Shown here piece by piece: positions 62,329 through 64,000 of a DNA stretch of 64,000 nucleotides (position 1 is the first letter of the stretch; the number at the start of each line of letters is the position of its first letter). This DNA comes from Linnemannia hyalina (taxonomy: Eukaryota > Mortierellomycota > Mortierellomycetes > Mortierellales > Mortierellaceae). The notes under the pieces are model-generated. The model did not search any database and had not been told where the DNA came from. It worked only from the letters and a program-made list of their open reading frames with translations. The translations under genes and the position numbers were made by a program. Location: contig JAHRHY010000005.1 of the NCBI GenBank assembly GCA_019671135.1, positions 1,984,001 to 2,048,000 on the forward strand. The letters run 5' to 3'.

Positions 62329-63647
62329 ATGTCCTGGTTGCACTCAAAGAGTAAGGGTCACTTGCAAACATACACTATGCGAAATACATACACACACACA
62401 GCGACCAAAATATACAGCACATCCACCTGCACAGAGAAAGCGTGCAAAACCAGCCCAAAAGGAGGCTACGGCAACCCACAGCAACAAAAAACAACAAACG
62501 CCATGGACTAGACGGAGAGATCGTTTATCCTTCTTTTACATCATCAAAAAGAGGATTACCCAAAGAAACATAAAAGCGAGAGCTTCTTTTTGGTTTTTAT
62601 TACTATCGCTGTTAGTGTGCGATGGGCTGTCGACTTCGAGAGTCGAGACACATGGCTTTTACCTGGAGTACTAATCGCTCACCTGTTACCTCATGTTTTT
62701 TTATTGTTGCTTTGTTGTACCCCTGTTCCAATAGAGCACAAAGAAAAGGAACGTGAGAAGGAGAGAGAAAAGGAAAAAGAAAAGGAAGCCGCCGCCTTGA
62801 CCGCAACCTTCCATTCTGCACTCCAGATAAAGTCGACCTCTCCAACCCCTGTTTCCTCGGCAACATCCCCACCAAAGAACCAGGGCAATGGTCACTCCCA
62901 GACGCCCTCGTCCTCCTCGATTCACTCTACCACCCCACCTACCTCTGGCCACTCGCCATCACCTTCGGGACAGACAAACGGAACCGTAGGAAGAAACGAC
63001 GGAGGCGCACCCAAGAACGGTCTTTTGATCATTCGAGTCGTTGAGGCCCGAGGCTTGACCCTCCCACCTGGCTCCAGCAATCCTCCCTTTGTGCCCAAGC
63101 AACAGCAGCAGACTACCAGCAACAGAGAGTCGCTTCAGCGTAAGTGGTGGTTGCCCTATGCTGTGCTGGAGTTTGACAAGAACGAAGTCCTGATCGATGC
63201 GCTCGGAGGCGAGCTGTCCAATCCCGTCTGGCAGTACAGAGCTCACTTGTAAGTCGATACCCCATAGGGTCTATTATTATCGAATGCTCCTTTTTTTGTT
63301 GCATGCAATTTTTGGTTTACGAAGGAGAGAAGAAGGGGTGTCTGGCCATGCAGAAATGCCCGACGACAGGACGACAGAAGACAGAACCAGCAGAATCATC
63401 GGCAAGAGCTCATTATGCATGCACTTTTTTTTGATTGAGGGCCTTAAAGGAACATTTTTTGTTGTTTTTTTCACTTCATGGTTTATATTTCGGCTTGAAA
63501 AACGAGAGCTTGCGATGTGGAGGACTAAACCTTGAGCGAGCAAAGGCTACTCGTTGGATTGCATTTATGAAATTGGGTGCCTCCCTTCCTTCTTTCACCT
63601 GCGCGCAGGCTCCCAACTTTTTTACCTCATCGAGCAGGATGGTCAGC

Positions 63648-63687
<40 letters not shown>

Positions 63688-64000
63688 GCAACAGCAGTTG
63701 CAGACAACAACAAAAGCCAAAAAAAAAGAACAGCAACAACATCAAAACAAAAACAACAGTCGACTTCAGCTCATATACATTTGCCCTTCGCACATCCCCA
63801 CATGCCTAACGCTCATGTTTATTCTTTATTATTTCTCTGGTTAGTGACGTCTCGAGAGTCTCTGATGTTCAGCTGTCACTTTATATCCGCATCCCCAACC
63901 CCAAGGTCGTAGCGGCAATGGACAAGACTGGCAGCATGATGGAGAGCGAGACGTCGAGCGAGGATGTCTTTTTGGGTAACGTCAAGCTAGAGCCACGCTG
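62329..64000 (+). CDS. Sch9/Sck-like AGC protein kinase, N-terminal part (cut by window end)
   Basis: Exon 1 (62329-62350) encodes MSWLHSK. Exon 2 is 62735-63248 and exon 3 starts at 63845 and runs off the window. Visible so far: about 230 residues, with a Lys/Glu-rich start (HKEKEREKE), a Ser/Thr/Pro-rich stretch and a C2 domain beginning GLLIIRVVEARGLTLPPG. The domain contains WWLPYAVLEFDKNEVLIDALGG, a cognate of the PYxVCxFxxNE motif of fungal Sch9/Sck kinases, then VQLSLYIRIP and DVFLGNVKLEP. The kinase domain would lie beyond 64000. Sch9-type kinases are TORC1 effectors that couple nutrients to growth; this is family knowledge. The first-exon assignment rests on frame and splice signals only; alternatively exon 2 is entered from another exon. 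Confidence 0.72.
63645..63697 (+). repeat. (CAA)n microsatellite in a kinase intron
   Basis: About 17 CAA/CAG units lie inside the intron 63249-63844. Read through, they would encode poly-Gln, but the frame of the neighbouring exons and the splice signals place them in an intron. Confidence 0.8.

Noticed and set aside
63476..63793. Poly-Leu or poly-Gln/Asn frames near the right end
   Set aside because: They are translations of the CAA microsatellite in the kinase intron.

Overview
The window looks like nuclear DNA from an early-diverging filamentous fungus, most likely Mortierellomycota. Genes are split by many short introns with GTAAGT/GTATGT donors and TAG/CAG acceptors. Core eukaryotic genes are present: uS5 (RPS2), glutamine:fructose-6-P amidotransferase, U2A', a GH47 mannosidase, a Ubc15-type E2, an Sch9/Sck-like kinase and tRNA-Leu. 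There are also fast-evolving F-box/LRR genes of a style I associate with Mortierella. The lineage call is inference; no rRNA or marker gene is present to prove it.

Layout. Positions 1-9581 hold no gene I can support. Next come an SRPBCC-domain gene (+, 9582-11012), a seven-exon Ubc15/UBE2G1-like E2 (-, 11459-13794), and a small LysM/GPI-type secreted protein (+, 14544-15273). These are followed by an intact F-box/LRR gene (+, 15997-18432), a decayed relative of it (19389-21876) and a second LysM-like secreted protein (+, 23092-23964). A block of histidine acid phosphatases of the MINPP (inositol polyphosphate phosphatase) type follows on the minus strand: one intact (25285-27708), one broken relic (about 27975-29210), one intact (29964-32836). 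Then come RPS2 (-, 33507-35211) and GFA1 (-, 36058-39137). A second gene-free tract covers 39138-44596. After it lie the GH47 mannosidase (+, 44597-47517), U2A' (-, 47794-49348), tRNA-Leu(CAA) (49624-49706) with GC-rich hairpin repeats beside it, a broken and an intact copy of a second F-box-like family (50128-51549, 51821-53230), another large F-box/LRR gene (+, 54448-56904), and a cluster of secreted calcineurin-like (SLP-type) phosphatases on the minus strand (one intact gene, 58808-61213, and two relics). The 5' end of an Sch9/Sck-type AGC kinase runs off the right edge.

How the genes relate. Two themes stand out. One is constitutive housekeeping: translation, UDP-GlcNAc/chitin precursor supply, N-glycan trimming, splicing, ubiquitin conjugation and nutrient signalling. 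The other is local duplication followed by decay. Four unrelated families (two F-box families, MINPP phosphatases, SLP phosphatases) each sit next to at least one broken copy or, for the large F-box/LRR family, have one nearby. MINPP and SLP proteins both look secreted and could serve in extracellular phosphate or phytate use; that link is inference. In both phosphatase families an active-site motif spans a tiny exon (13 nt for RHG, 20 nt leading into GNHE), and the small exon is still recognisable in a relic. I found no CRISPR array, rDNA, intact transposon or virus. Exon boundaries were placed by hand from splice signals, reading-frame continuity and family conservation.
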